Below are positions 12,240 through 24,375 of a stretch of DNA of 64,000 nucleotides, piece by piece. Source of the DNA: Zizania palustris (Eukaryota; Streptophyta; Magnoliopsida; Poales; Poaceae); contig JAAALK010000079.1 in assembly GCA_019279435.1 (NCBI GenBank), positions 85,740,162 to 85,804,161 of the forward strand. Direction: 5' to 3'. The notes under the pieces were generated by a model. It was not told the origin of the DNA, searched no databases, and was given only the letters and a program-made list of their open reading frames with translations. The translations under genes were made by a program, and so were the position numbers. Within the stretch, counting starts at the first letter, position 1, and every line of letters begins with the position of its first letter.

Positions 12240-12765
12240 ATCTCTTGGAACTATTTTTTTACATGATCTCGAGCCACTTCTTGAGATGGTTTTAAGTCGA
12301 CCAGACAGCCAATGGTCAGAATCCTCCAGGAGTAGACTTTCGGGGGTCTGAAGGCTCCCGAGTTCAACACTCGGGATGAGGGCCTCCAACCACTAGTAAT
12401 TGGACAGTCACCATCAAGAGCTAAGTCATTACTAAAGTCTCCATAAACTTGCTTTAATCAGAACAGTTATCTTTTAGAATTAATACCCATCAATTCTTAG
12501 TCATTAACAAGACTCTTTACTCCTGATTTGTAACTCATAATTCCTCTTGTATAAAGGGATTAGAAGGATCCTAAAATTGAGATCGGATTATTCTGAAATC
12601 ACAGATAGGATTAGGGTTGTTATCCTCATGGAGACTCAAACCTGTCTAAAAATTATTGTCTCTGTCTCATCACTTGAGATAACCATTGGATCATAGCACA
12701 CCACCCCCTTTAACCTAATCAAAACCTCTTTGGGTACTCCCATTAAGAATTGTTGTCACATACAA
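12240..12765 (+). repeat. 5' LTR-like segment of element Z
   Basis: It is non-coding and ends just before the primer-binding site. TATAAAG at 12550-12556 is a plausible LTR TATA box. The GGGGGTCTGAAGGCTCCCGA and ACTCGGGA words are typical of Tat-type LTRs. I see no second copy in the window, so both ends are estimates. Confidence 0.5.
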
Positions 12766-12771
12766 TGATAG

Positions 12772-12789
12772 TGGCGCGCTAGGTAGGGG
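12772..12789 (+). other. primer-binding site of element Z
   Basis: TGGCGCGCTAGGTAGGGG is one base from the TGGCGCGCCAGGTAGGGG form I recall for many Tat/Retand-type grass elements. Confidence 0.85.
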
Positions 12790-13007
12790 TTCACGTTAGT
12801 GTTTTTTGACTGATTCAATAGCTGTCATTTGTAAGGTCGATACCAAGGTTCCTGTTGGTGCTATGATTTCCTTCGGAAGTTTTACTTTCGTTGGATATTG
12901 CATGCTGACGGCGAAAACTTCACCTACCACAGTGGCACGATCATAAATTCCTCAGGCGTTTGAGCTCGTAGCTCCGCCTAAGGAATTCTCGAGGGCCCCC
13001 TAGGCAT

Positions 13008-14534
13008 TTGGGCGATTGGCTTTGCCCAAGGCTCGCCCTCAAGTCGTCGCCGACTCGCCCACCGATTATGTCATCTTCGCCAACTCATGTGGGCACACAA
13101 TTCAACGACGCCAATTCTCTACTGTCATGTCAACACGACCTGGCCAACCAGCAATCTTGGCCAAACGGACATCACTTCCATTGGTCATGATGATGATGAC
13201 GGGGGCTGTCTCTGAAGATGAGCCCTCCAATGATGCTGAATCCAACACTCATCGGCGTAAACGCTAGAAGAGAAACACTGCTCGAGCTAATCATCACGTG
13301 AGGACTCATGCGGATGTTAGGAGCTCCCGATAGGGTGCGCATGCTACATACACGATGGAATTTGAGAGGACACTCACTGCCCTCCTCGAAACGCTTGAGC
13401 TCTAAAGAGCTCGGGCCATGACTTAGGCAACATCTGCTCAACTTAATGATGTGTTGCCTCCACGTCGACCACGGTCTTCAGACCGTAGCTTTCACTCCCG
13501 ACCGTCCAGACGGCCAATGCGCTCGCATACTAGCGAGCATCGAGGAGCTCCTACACGGGTGATGCCTAAAACATCATCAATGACACACGTGATGCGTGTA
13601 ATGTCATTTCTCGCTGTTGCGGTGAACGTGAACGTGGTGAGCTTTGTCGTCGTGAACAATACAATCAGAGTCATGGCATGCCGGGGACTAGTCATCCCGA
13701 CACCGACATCTCACGCCACGATGGCCTCCAGCCTTCTCCGAGCGCCTTCGTCGAGTCGTGTGGCCACGTAATTCTTGCCCGACGGGAATCACGCCATACG
13801 ATGGCAAGACCAACCCCTCCCAATGGCTGCGGTTGTACTACATGACCATATGTGCAGCCAGAGGAGACCAAGACATTATGGCCAATTACCTCCCCATCAT
13901 GCTTTCTATGGCCGCCATCAGTTGGCTAGCCTCACTCCCAGAAGACTCCATTAATTCTTGGGGTGAACTATGTGATGTCTTCATCGCCAACTATCAAGGA
14001 ACTTGGCAAAGGCCCGCCTCTCGACATGACCTGCGCCAGGTACACCAAAAGGAGAGTCCCTTTGGGACTACATTCACCATTTCTCCAAGCGTCACAACAC
14101 CATTGCCAACATCTCTAACTCTGACATGATGTCCATCTTCCAAGATGGCTTACACAAACCTTTGGAGCTATTTCATTATCTGGTGATGAATGAGTCGGCT
14201 AACCCTGGATATATGATCACCACCGCCAAACAGTTCGCCAACGTTGAGGATGCTGAACGAGTGCAGATATATCCAAATGAACAAAGTCTAGATAAGGATG
14301 AGAAGAAGAAGGATCGTCACCATTTTCTCTCATGTAATGATCGCGATAAAGCCCAAGTCCTCAACTCGACCAATGAACAAGAAGAGGAAAGGCAAGGAGA
14401 CCATGGTTGCTGACATGGATTCCCAACCACAGGGTCAAAATAATTCGATGTTGCAGGAAGTATTAGATAAACCCTACATAATTCATCCTAACAACAACCA
14501 CACCACCCACCGGTGTTATCAGCTGCAGAACTAG
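13008..14534 (+). pseudogene. gag remnant of element Z
   Basis: The recognisable Gag core is at 13758-14129 (YDGKTNPSQWLRLYYM, then SWLASLPEDSINSWGELCDVFIANYQGT, the canonical capsid-like region of plant Gypsy Gag). A frameshift follows into 14126-14413. The segment near 14490-14530 (HTTHRCYQL) resembles the degenerate zinc-binding patch of Tat elements. Upstream frames at 13008-13757 are broken and low in similarity. It is not functional. Confidence 0.7.
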
Positions 14535-14675
14535 ATGGTGAAGGAGGCAAAAGAAAACCCCTGGCAGGACAAACATCATCAGGACGATAAGAAAAATAAG
14601 TCTGATAAGGACGAGAATGATGTCAGAATATCTTCGGTGGAAAACGACTCCAAGAGCCTACATGGATGGTCTCCA

Positions 14676-15935
14676 TGATCTTCGGTGGTGCAATCACTAT
14701 CGAATACAAGTGCCAACAGAAGTTGATGACTCTCCGCATTAACGCCATTAGCGTCGGGGCGACAGGGCGCTTGAGGTGGTCGAAAATTCCGATCTCCTTT
14801 AGCCGTGAAGATTAGTGGATGGATGTCCCCAAGATGGGTCGATTCCCACTAGTCATCGACCTTGTCGTCTTCAAAGTACACCTCAAGAGGGTATTGATTG
14901 ACAATGACAATGGCCTTGATGTCCTATTTAAAGGGACCTTGGCTGCACTTGGTATCAACAACTCTATGTCCCAAAAGACGGAAACACCTTTATATGGGTT
15001 TGTCCTTGGGAAGGCATCCATCCTCCTCGGCACTCTCACCCCACCATTGACGTTTGGCACTCGGGACAACTACAGGACTGAGCACATCAAGTTTTATGTC
15101 GTTGACTTTGAGACTGCCTACCACGCCATGCTCGGGCAACCGTCTCTCGCCAAATTCACGGCGATACCCCACTACACATACCTAGTCCTTAAAATTCCTG
15201 GACCAAGTGGGGCTTATGTCGATGATGTCGTGATCAACTCTAGAAGGCTAGAAGATCTCATCACCGACTTCCAAGAGACTGTAGACAACCTCCGTAAGTT
15301 CATATGGCAATTCAACCTAGAAAAATGTGTATTCGGGGTGCCAACTGGAAGGTTACTCGGATTTATTGTCAATAGCCAATGAATCGAAGCAAATCCAGAG
15401 AATATTACAGCGATATGAACATGGCCAAGCTTGGTAGTGTCAATCACATTCAGCATCTTACGGGCTACATGACTTCCCATAGTCAGTTTATTTCTCGATT
15501 GGGTGAGCGTGGGATACCTTTCTTCAAATTGTTAAAAAAGGAAGGTGATTTCGTATAGACACTGGAGGTCGATCAAGCATTCGTCGACCTCTACATTGCT
15601 TCCATAACTCATGTGGTCAGCACCACCATGGTTGTCGAACGCCCAGGGGAGGGACACACCTATCTAGTTCAAAGACCGGTATACTTTATATATGAGGTAC
15701 TCGGACCATCCAAACTTCAGTACCCTCAGGTCTAGAAGCTCTTGTATGTCATCCTCATCACTGTCCGGACGCTCAAATATTACTTTCAAGCTCATTCAGT
15801 GGAGGTTATCACTAAGTTTCCACTCGGCAATATTTCATAGAACCAGGATACAACCGGTCGAATTGTGAAGTGTGCCATTGAACTAGGAGAATATACCCTC
15901 AACTTCAAACCCCGCACCACCATCAAGTCACAAGC
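14676..15935 (+). pseudogene. protease/reverse transcriptase/RNase H remnant of element Z with an internal deletion
   Basis: The frame at 14819-15382 starts in the protease region; the active-site stretch reads VLIDNDNGLDVLF, where relatives have VDGGSSADIL. It continues to GQPSLAKFTAIPHYTYLVLKI and then jumps within a few residues (GPSG) to AYVDDVVINS, the catalytic reverse-transcriptase box. By comparison with element C, about 280 codons are missing. After a TGA, further pieces (GHTYLVQRPVYFIYEVLG, VITKFPLGNI) match the RNase H domain. The remnant ends where A inserted. Confidence 0.75.
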
Positions 15936-18734
15936 TGTGATGCCTCGATTTACCAAATCAGAACATTATTAAATTTCCAAAGAAAAACAATAATAACAAG
16001 AGGTTCATCATGCGACATCGTACATACGGGCAATCATTCGTGGTTCGCATACCACATTATTACACAAGTATAAAAATAAAAGAAATAATGAAAACAAACG
16101 ACATGACGAACGTCTTCTTCAGGATCTTCTTCTCGACTGGGTCGCTACTCCAGACCATCCTCCTCATAGTATGCAGTCTCTGAAGTGTATGTCCAACGGG
16201 TCTGAGTACAAAAAGTACTCAACAAGCCACCACAAATGCAATAATAATGTAGGATAATAACAAAGGAATAATAATCGCTCAAAGTGCGGGAAAGTACATT
16301 TTTCAGTTATAGCATTTAATGTAGTCAAATTTTATCATGCGGAATGTTAAACATGAACAACATAATACCATCTAACTCGAGGAGTACGTTTTCCCTCCTC
16401 GCTCAACAGTCCTTACATGTAAAATCATCATGCACACTCATGAAAGTAAACTAACTGTGGGATGTCACGCAACCCGCCCTTAACCGTGGGCTCGACTTTT
16501 CGAAAAGATTTAAGACTCTGATCAGAGGTGTACCATTGTACCCACAAGGCACGCACTCATCCCAAACACTAAAGTGTAACGAGATGACCCATACCACGGG
16601 AACTCGTGCCAAAACCTCAGCATGAAATGCTCCAAGCAATAATCACCCGCTCTAGGTTTCGCCGGCGCATCGGGCCGCATACCGGCTAATGTCGCACCCC
16701 CTTTTGTGCCATGTCGGTACAAACCACCCGCATGTGCTGCTTGACCCATCTCCAAGTGGTGCCTCGGGTTGGAACACTCCATACCTTAGTTAGGACTTAC
16801 CCACTAGACTTGTGCTTAGTACGGAAATGTATTGCAATGGATCCCACAGACCGGTCCTTATAGTGCACCGGGTGCTACCGACCAATGTCCTAGCTTGCAC
16901 CTGGAACCCACCTTGCATACACTCATAACCATAACTCTATCACCAATAGAATTCTAGAGATAAGAATAACGGGGATCATATAGTACAATCCAATTTACAA
17001 CGACTCATCTTTAACCTATAGTGATTGTGCCAATACATTGGACACTAGCTAATAGTACTAATAATATGGTGACAAGGAGTTTAGGCTAGATAGCATGGCT
17101 TGGATTTGCACTTCAAGGTCGGGGATCTAAATAAATATAATGTAGGGCTTTCATTTGACTAATGCATGTATAACCTATGTGTTTTAGCGATAGCTTAACA
17201 AAAATGGGTTCAATATGCTCAAAAGATTGGTTTGGTGACTTGCCTTGTTCAGCGAAGGAGGAGGGAGGAACTTTCGGGAAATATTTCGGCTCCTTGACGG
17301 CGTCGTAGTCTTCTCGATATAAATAATAAACATAACATTCAATAAAACAACCCAAAATCACACAATAAGCATATATGTTTTTGATTGGATTAAATTAGGG
17401 AAATCAAGTTATTAATCTTCTGAAATCATTATCTAAATTTTTAAGGTCAATTTTTATGGAGTTAAGAATTTTCTAAAAGGAATTATGAATATATCCTAAA
17501 GTGCATTTGAATACTTTATCCGTGCCGGTCGTCTTCTCCGGTGACGGTGAGTGGGCCAGCGGCCACGGTGAGCGACGACGGTCCTATCCAAGCCTAGAAA
17601 TGGAAAGAGGGCGACTAGGGGAGCACGAGGGTACTGTTGCGGTGGTCTGAGGTCGACGGAGTGTAGCCGACGATGAGCGAGGGCAGCGGAGGCGTTCGAG
17701 TCTCTTGTCGGTGGTGGGGTTCCGGCGTGGTTCATCATCGAAGGAGTGGTGGCTAGGGTCGGGGAGGCATCGGTGGTCACAGCGGTGCGATCACTGAGGG
17801 GGAAGGAGGACTCCGGCGATGGTGAGCGACAACTGGAGTGAAGGTGGCGGTGTGGTGTTAAAAACCAAAGTGCGGGCATTCTGTTCGTTCTTAGTGCGAA
17901 TTAGCGTGGGGGTTGAGCGCGGCGGTGGCCGGGGGCTTAAATAGAGGTACCGGCGGGGGTCAAAGGGGGCGTATACATGGAAAGCCGAGGGGGGTCTTCA
18001 ATGGCGCCGGTAAGGCTCGGCCATGCACGCGCAGTGTGATCCGGGGCGTAAACATGAGGCTTAACGTGGGGAAACGGCCGGCGGGCCTCGGGGTGCAGTT
18101 TAATGGTGCCAATTTAATGGGAAGGGGCCGGCGGGAGCGGATCGCGGGGCGGGGTCAGAGCTTCGACCGGCGAGGGGGGATTTGGGGGCGGATCCCACGG
18201 AGATGACAAATCCGACAAGTGGGCCATGGCGGTTAGCAAGCGCGGGGACGCTGGCGTGGCAACGGTTGGGTCTGACCGGTGGGGTCGGGCTCGACCGAGA
18301 GGGGGGAGTCAGCGCCGACAGGTGGGGTCGAAATGTCGAGCGCGCGCGCGGAGGGAGAGGGGGTCGCTGACGAGCGAGGCCTGTCTGTTAGTGAGGGGCG
18401 CGGGGAGGGAGTGGGCTGGGCCGACTGGTTGGGGGAGAATGGGGAAAAGGGGCCCGTTACTATTTAAACTCATTTCTGAATAAATTTAATAGCTGAAATT
18501 GGTTTAAAATGTTTGGGTGGTTTCCAAGGGTGATAAAAATGTGTAAAAATTCTCAAAAATAGGTCTTGGCCTTGGGATCACATATAAATTTTCTTAGACT
18601 CTGGTTTGGATATCTCCTCAAGGTTCTAGTTCATTTAGGCATAAAAGGGCATTAAGGGAATTTCAAAAATAATCCTTTCCAGAAAAAAAATAATAAAATG
18701 TATTTTTATTTCTTTTAAAATTTGGGGTGTTACA
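15936..18734 (-). repeat. 3' LTR of element A (complete)
   Basis: It is 2799 bp with TG...CA ends (read on minus: TGTAACACCCC ... GGCATCACA). The segment 15936-17434 matches 24376-25873 closely. The segment 17500-18470 is GC-rich and has chance open frames. Its AGAAGACTACGACG word is shared with the LTRs of B and D (AGAAGACTACGAG), so all three elements are one family. Confidence 0.9.
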
Positions 18735-18736
18735 AA

Positions 18737-18750
18737 CCTATCCCCCTTAC
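18737..18750 (-). other. polypurine tract of element A
   Basis: Read on minus, GTAAGGGGGATAGG lies directly before the 3' LTR. Element D has the near-identical GTAAGGGGGATAGG at the same place. Confidence 0.85.
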
Positions 18751-18764
18751 AAAGAATCTCGTCC

Positions 18765-21700
18765 TCAAGATTCAGAAAGTTTCTCGAATAGATCGGGGTA
18801 CTAGGTCTTTAGTTCGTCCTTTTTTCCCACGTGGCTTCTTCGACGGGGTGGTTGTCCCACTGAACCTTGCAGAAACGAACCACACGACTTCTAGTTACCC
18901 TTTCCTTGACTTCTAGAATTCGGACGGGTTTCTCGATGTAGGTCAAGTCTTCTTGGACATTAAGCTACTGGAGGTCGTCTTGCTCGGTGGGCACACGGAG
19001 ACACTTCTTCAGCTGAGAGATGTGGAACACATCATGGACTCCCGCCAAAGATGGTAGTAGTTCCAACTGATATGCTACTTCTCCTTGCTGTCAGAGGATC
19101 TAAAAGGGTCCGACATAACGGGGTGCTAACTTGCCTCTCATGTTAAACCTTTGGGTGCCGCGAAGGGGAGTGACTCGGAGGTAGACGTAGTCACCCTCCT
19201 CGAAGGTAGGTCTCTCCGTCGGTTATCGGCATAGCTCTTTTATCGGGACTGGGCGATCTTCAATCTGTCCCTGATGACCTTAACTTTCTCTTCTACTTCT
19301 CGCAATATGTCTGTCCCGAATAGCTGCGACTCTCTAGTCTGATCCCAAAGTAGCGGCGTTCTGCACTTGCACCCATAAAGTGCTTCAAAAGGGGACATCT
19401 GCAGGATGACTTGGTAGCTGTTGTTGTAGGAGAACTCCACATAAGGCAAGTTCTTATCCCACATTCTGCCAAAGTCTAGAGCGCATGCTCTAAGCATATC
19501 ATCCAACACCTGGTTTACCCTTTCGGTTTGACCATCGGTCTGTGGATGATAGGCGATGCTAAAATTTAGCCGGGTGCCGAGTTCTTCCTGAAGATTCTTC
19601 CAAAACTTGGAGGTAAACTGACTCCCTCGGTCAGATACGATCTTCTTTGGAACTCCGTGCAGGCACACGATCTGGGTCATGTACAACTCAGCCAATCTAA
19701 CGACTATGTATGTCGTCTTGACGGGGATGAAATGAGCCACCTTGGTGAGTCGATCGACGATCACCTAGATAGAGTCATGACCGGCTTGGGTCCTTGGAAG
19801 TCCTGTGATGAAGTCCATTCCTACTTCTTCCCACTTCCATTTGGGGACCTTGAGGGGTTGCAATAGTCCGGCAGGTCTCTGGTGCTCTGCCTTGACTCAC
19901 CGGCATGTGTCGCACTTGGCCACATACTCAGCTATTCCCCTCTTCATGCTGACCCACCAATATTTTTCTTTTAGGTCTTGGTACATCTTTGTACTCCCGG
20001 GGTGTATGGAGTATAGAGTTTCATGGACCTCTTGAAGGATGAGGGCCTTCAACTCTGGCTTGTCGGGCACGCATATTCGGTTTCCGAACCAGACGATGCC
20101 ATTCTCATCCTCAGAGAACTCTGGGGCTTTACCCTTCCTTATATTATGTTGGATCTCTAAGATGTCCGGGTCTTCCTTCTGTGTCTCACGGATCTGGTCC
20201 ATCAAGACAGGTCTGGTCTCTAGGGCAGCGAGATATGCTTTGGTAGTGATCCCGAGATTCAACCTTTCCATCTCCTTGTATAATAATGGGCCTGGTCTTG
20301 CACCATGATGGCATTACAGTACCCTTTTCGGCTTAGGGCTTTTGCCACTACATTTGCCTTGCTTGGATGATAGTGGATGCCTAAGTCATAATCTTTGATC
20401 AACTCCAACTACCTTCTTTGCCTGAGGTTTAGGTCCGGTTGGGTGAATATGTACTTGAGGCTCTTGTGGTCGGTGAAGACCTCACACCGATTACCCACAA
20501 GGTAATGTCTCCATATCTTCAAGGCGTGAACCACGACTGCCAATTCCAGGTCATGGGTTGGGTAATTTAGCTCATGTGGCCTTAGCTGATGAGAGGCGTA
20601 AGATATCACCTTCCCGTCTTTCATCAAGACACACCCTAACCCTTGGTGAGAGGCATCACAGTAGACATGGAAGTCCTTCCGGATGTCTGGCAGGGTCAGA
20701 ATCGGGGCTGACACGAGCTTTTTCTTAAGGGTCTAGAAGTATTCTTCATAGTCTGGAGTCCATTCGAACTTTACTTCCTTCTACAGCAGTCTGGTCATGG
20801 GCTTGGCTATCTTTGAGAAGTTCTCGATGAACCGACGGTAATATCCAGCCAGCCCGAGAAAAGTTTGGATCTCGGTCACGTTCGTGGGTTGTAGCCAATT
20901 AGTCACTGCTTCTACGGTGGTTGGGTCCACTGCTATTCCTCTGGTAGATATGACATGGCCGAGGAACTTCACCTCAGATGACCAAAAATCGCACTTGCTG
21001 TATTTGGTGTACAATTGCTGCTTCCTTAGCTTTCCGAGGGTCAGTCGGAGGTGAGTTTCGTGTTCTTCCTTGGTTTTGGAGTAGACGAGGATATCGTCGA
21101 TGAATACTACGATGAACTTATCCAGGAACTCTATGAATACATTGTTCATCATGTTCATGAAGAATGCCGGGGCATTCGTGAGTCCAAACGACATCACAAT
21201 ATACTCGTATAGTCCATAGCGGGACGTGAAGACAGTCTTGGGGATGTCTTCTTCCCTAATCCTCAATTGGTGGTAACCTGACTTGAGGTCGATATTGGAG
21301 AACACTAAGGATCCCTTCAGTTGATCGAATAGGTCGTCGATCCGAGGTAGTGGGTACTTGTTCTTGATGGTCACATCGTTTAGGGCTCTATAGTTCATGC
21401 ACATCCTTTTGGTCTTGTCCTTCTTCATGGCGAAGATAACCGGTGCACCCCAGGGTGAGGTACTCGGTCGGATGTACCCTTTCTGTTATAGGTCCTCAAT
21501 ATTACTCTTAACTTCAGCTAGTTCATTGGCGGCCATCCGGTATGGGCGCTTGGAGATTGGGGTGGTCCCAGGGACAAGTTCGATTCTGAATTCGATGTCC
21601 CGCTTGGGAGGCATCCCTGGCAGGTCTTCTGAGAAGGCGTCCATGTATTCTCTGACCACGGGCACTTCTTCTAGGGCCAACGAGTGAAGGCATACCCTGT

Positions 21701-23249
21701 TGGTATCACGGGTGGTTATCTGAAAAGTGATGACTTCACCTCCGGAGTTGGTCACAGTGACGTACTTGCTGGTGCAGTCAATTACTCCCTTGTGCTTCAT
21801 CAACCAGTCCATCCCTAGGATGAGGTCGAGTCCGGTACACTCGATGAGAACTGGCTCGGCCCAAAATAACACTCCCTGGATTTCTATCCTTACCCTCGGG
21901 CTGAATAGGTTAGCTAGGGTCTTCTTACCGGGGGTGGCAATCATCATGGGGGCGGGCAGAGGGAGTACTTCCAAGTCATTGGTTTTCACAAAGCCTTCGG
22001 ATATGAAGGAATGTGTTGCCCCAAAGTCGAATAATACTATTGCAGGTATGGAATTCACAGTGAACATACCGAGTATGACTTCAGGAGCCTCCTGAGCTTC
22101 CTCCGCGCTGATATGGTTGACGCGGGCTCGCACTGCTTGGTTGGGCGCCGCGCCTTGGGGCTGCTTGGGATGGGGACACTGGTGGGAGTAGTGCCCTTCC
22201 TTCTGGCAGTAGAAGCAGACGACCGGCTTTCCGTTGTGGTCCCTCATGATCGGGGCCTTGGCGGTGGGTGCTGGTTGAGCGGCCGGAGCTGGTGGAGTGG
22301 GGCAAGGATGCCCGACGTTGGAGCTACTAGCGGCGTGTGGTGGTCTGTAGATGGACCGAGGATAGTAGGTGGGTGCCGACAGCGGAGGGACGAAGCGGGG
22401 CCTCTAGGGGTTCACTTGATGGTGCTTGAACGTGATCATCTTCCTCTTCTTGAGGTCCAGCTTATTCTACTCAGTCTCTTGGATGAGCGCTTTGTTCACC
22501 AACCGCTGGAAGTCAGCGTAGTCGGTGGTGACAAGCTGGATGGAGAGCTCATCCTTAAGTCCCCGGAGGAACTTAGCCTGGTGGAGGGTGTCGGTCCGCA
22601 CTTCTTCCGGCGTGTAGCGGGCCAGGCGGTTGAATTCATGGAGATACTCCATGACGGTCCGGCTTCCCTACCGCAGGTCCCGGAACTCCTTCTGTTTGAC
22701 CGCGATGACTCCGGCGGGGACGTGGGCGGCGCGGAAGGCGATGGTGAACTCCACCCAAGTCACCTCGTGGTCCTCCAACTGGGACTCACGGTAGTTGTCC
22801 CACCACTCCGCGGTGGGACCCTAGAGTTTGTGAGTGGAAAACACCACTCTCTCCCGGTCGGTGCAGGGAAGGAGGTCCAACTTCTTCCCAATGGTCCGGA
22901 GCCAATCGCAGGCCTCCATGGGGTTTGTCGTGCTGGAGAAGATTGGGGGCCGCACGCGCAAAAACTCTGAGAGTTGAGGCGCGGGAGCGGGGGCTGGTCC
23001 ACGTGGGATGGGCTCCACGTTTTGTTGTTGCAGCTGGTCCAACTGAGCCTGTTGGTGCTGCATTTGGGTGAGGAGGGCGGTGATCAGTTGGTTTTGATTG
23101 GCCATCATCTCCACCAGGGTGGGATGTTTGGCCGATGGTGGCCCAGTCTGACGCTGGCCCGTTGTGCCCTAGTTGGGCACAACACTTACGGGCAGACCAT
23201 TGCTTGCCCCTTCTCCGTTGTTGGACCCGGTGTTCTGATTATCGGCCAT
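18765..23249 (-). pseudogene. gag-pol of element A, inactivated
   Basis: Gag starts at the ATG at 23249 (MADNQNTG). In order there are a glutamine-rich stretch, the Gag core (LSEFLRVRPPIFSSTTNPME, EYLHEFNRLARY), and a CCHC zinc knuckle (CFYCQKEGHYSHQCP at about 22182-22138). The protease has LFDFGATHSFIS, so the catalytic DTG is DFG. Reverse transcriptase has FIDD (about 21090), followed by RNase H (FHVYCDASHQGLGC), integrase (HHCC at about 20040-19900; FVDRGSQF-type core reads SDRGSQFTSKF) and a chromodomain near 18800-18950 (EKPVRILEVKER, VEEATWEK). There are at least ten in-frame stops, mostly TAG where B or D has CAG or TGG, plus a frameshift in the chromodomain. It is non-functional. Confidence 0.88.
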
Positions 23250-23458
23250 CCTCTGAGCACACAATATTTTCAGTTGTAAGAGAAAAACTTTAAAACAAAC
23301 TTTACCAAAAAAATAGCCCAGAGGGGCTCATATATATAAGTGGCAATAAAAATGTTCATTACATCAAAATTCTTAGTTTAATCCACCCACAACACAAGAC
23401 ATTGCAGGTGGTACCACAATCACAATCTTATTAATAATCAATCAGCGAGAACTACCGT

Positions 23459-24235
23459 CTACTTGCCATCTGGGGTGGTCTCCGTGCTCTCGGAACCGCG
23501 AGGGTCATGAGGGATGGTGGGCTCGGTGAAGTTTTCGATGATAGGGTCGGCGACGATGGCGGGGCGCGAAGCAGGAGCGCTGGAGCTGGATGGTCTGGCG
23601 GGCGTGGGATGTGGTGTGATCCTCTTGGGACGAGGGGAACACTCGCAGATGGGCTTCTTCCTTCTCGGAACGAGGGAAATCATCTCCGCGATGTCCTTCT
23701 GTAGCTGTATAATCTTACGCTGCAGCTCGCCATTCTGTTGGATCAAACTCTTCGTCTCCTGACAAAGGAACTCAACCGCCTCGTGATGCTCCTCGGCGTC
23801 GAGCACGACCTCGGTATGGAGGTCATCCATGGCCTTAAGAAGGTGCGTCTGCTGGGCCATGACCGGATCGTGGTCGGAGTGGACTCCGATGTAGATACTA
23901 CGGTGGGCGCCGGGAGTGCGCTTCGGCACAAGCCGGAAGGATGAGTTCTGAAGACGATCATTGTAGATCATCCTCAGCTCCATGAGGGATTGGAGGGCGA
24001 CGCGTTTGCATGCGACGTCGAAGGTCGGGCCCCCAAGTGCTGCCGTGAAGAACGACAGGTGGTCGCCGGACCCATGGATGGTGAGGGAGACGTCACACGG
24101 TCCCGCGAACTCCTCCATGTAGACGCCATGGAATTCGGGCTTGAAGAGGAATCCGAGGAAGGTCACCATCATCCGGAGCTCCCGAACGAAGCCCTCGAAG
24201 TAGCGGTAGAAACTGTGGACTTGGTAGACTGGCAT
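23459..24235 (-). CDS. leader ORF ('ORF0') of element A, upstream of gag, 258 residues
   Basis: An ATG at 24235 opens an uninterrupted 258-codon frame between the primer-binding site and gag. The N-terminal half is globular-looking (FVRELRMMVTFLGF, KRVALQSLMELRMIYNDRL, FRLVPKRTPGAHRSIYI). Residues about 130-190 are charged and coiled-coil-like (LLKAMDDLHTEVVLDAEEHH, LQRKIIQLQKDIAEM). A basic patch (VPRRKKP, RPKRI) and a Ser/Pro/Ala-rich tail follow. There is no Gag, zinc-finger or enzyme motif. The same protein is recognisable in B and D at the same position. It is the only open copy in the window, in an element whose gag-pol is riddled with stops. The function is unknown; nucleic-acid binding through the basic patch is a guess. 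Confidence 0.75.
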   Translation of the reverse strand: MPVYQVHSFYRYFEGFVRELRMMVTFLGFLFKPEFHGVYMEEFAGPCDVSLTIHGSGDHLSFFTAALGGPTFDVACKRVALQSLMELRMIYNDRLQNSSFRLVPKRTPGAHRSIYIGVHSDHDPVMAQQTHLLKAMDDLHTEVVLDAEEHHEAVEFLCQETKSLIQQNGELQRKIIQLQKDIAEMISLVPRRKKPICECSPRPKRITPHPTPARPSSSSAPASRPAIVADPIIENFTEPTIPHDPRGSESTETTPDGK

Positions 24236-24360
24236 CTACAAAAACAACAAGATGAAAAGAAATAAGGGAAGGAACAAAGTTATGAAGTAGATTTTCGCGA
24301 AATAGATTTTATCAAAACTAAGTACTAGACTGGTACGTTTGGCTTCCTACAGTCAAGTCG

Positions 24361-24372
24361 GCTCTGATACCA
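24361..24372 (-). other. primer-binding site of element A
   Basis: On minus, TGGTATCAGAGC lies three bases from the 5' LTR and is complementary to initiator tRNA-Met. Confidence 0.92.
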
Positions 24373-24375
24373 TCT

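Larger units (their letters stand above)
12240..15935 (+). mobile_element. element Z: decayed Tat-lineage Gypsy retrotransposon, 5' part
   Basis: This is the oldest layer of the nest. An LTR-like stretch with a TATA box is followed by a primer-binding site, a gag remnant, a protease remnant fused to the reverse transcriptase YVDD box, and an RNase H remnant that stops at 15935 where element A begins. Many stops and frameshifts are present. The left LTR boundary near 12240 is approximate. Confidence 0.8.

Noticed and set aside
16522..16782. 86-codon frame repeated in LTRs of A and B (16522-16782, 24961-25221, 28230-28490)
   Set aside because: It follows the shared LTR sequence of one family and is disrupted in D. 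LTR homology explains it.
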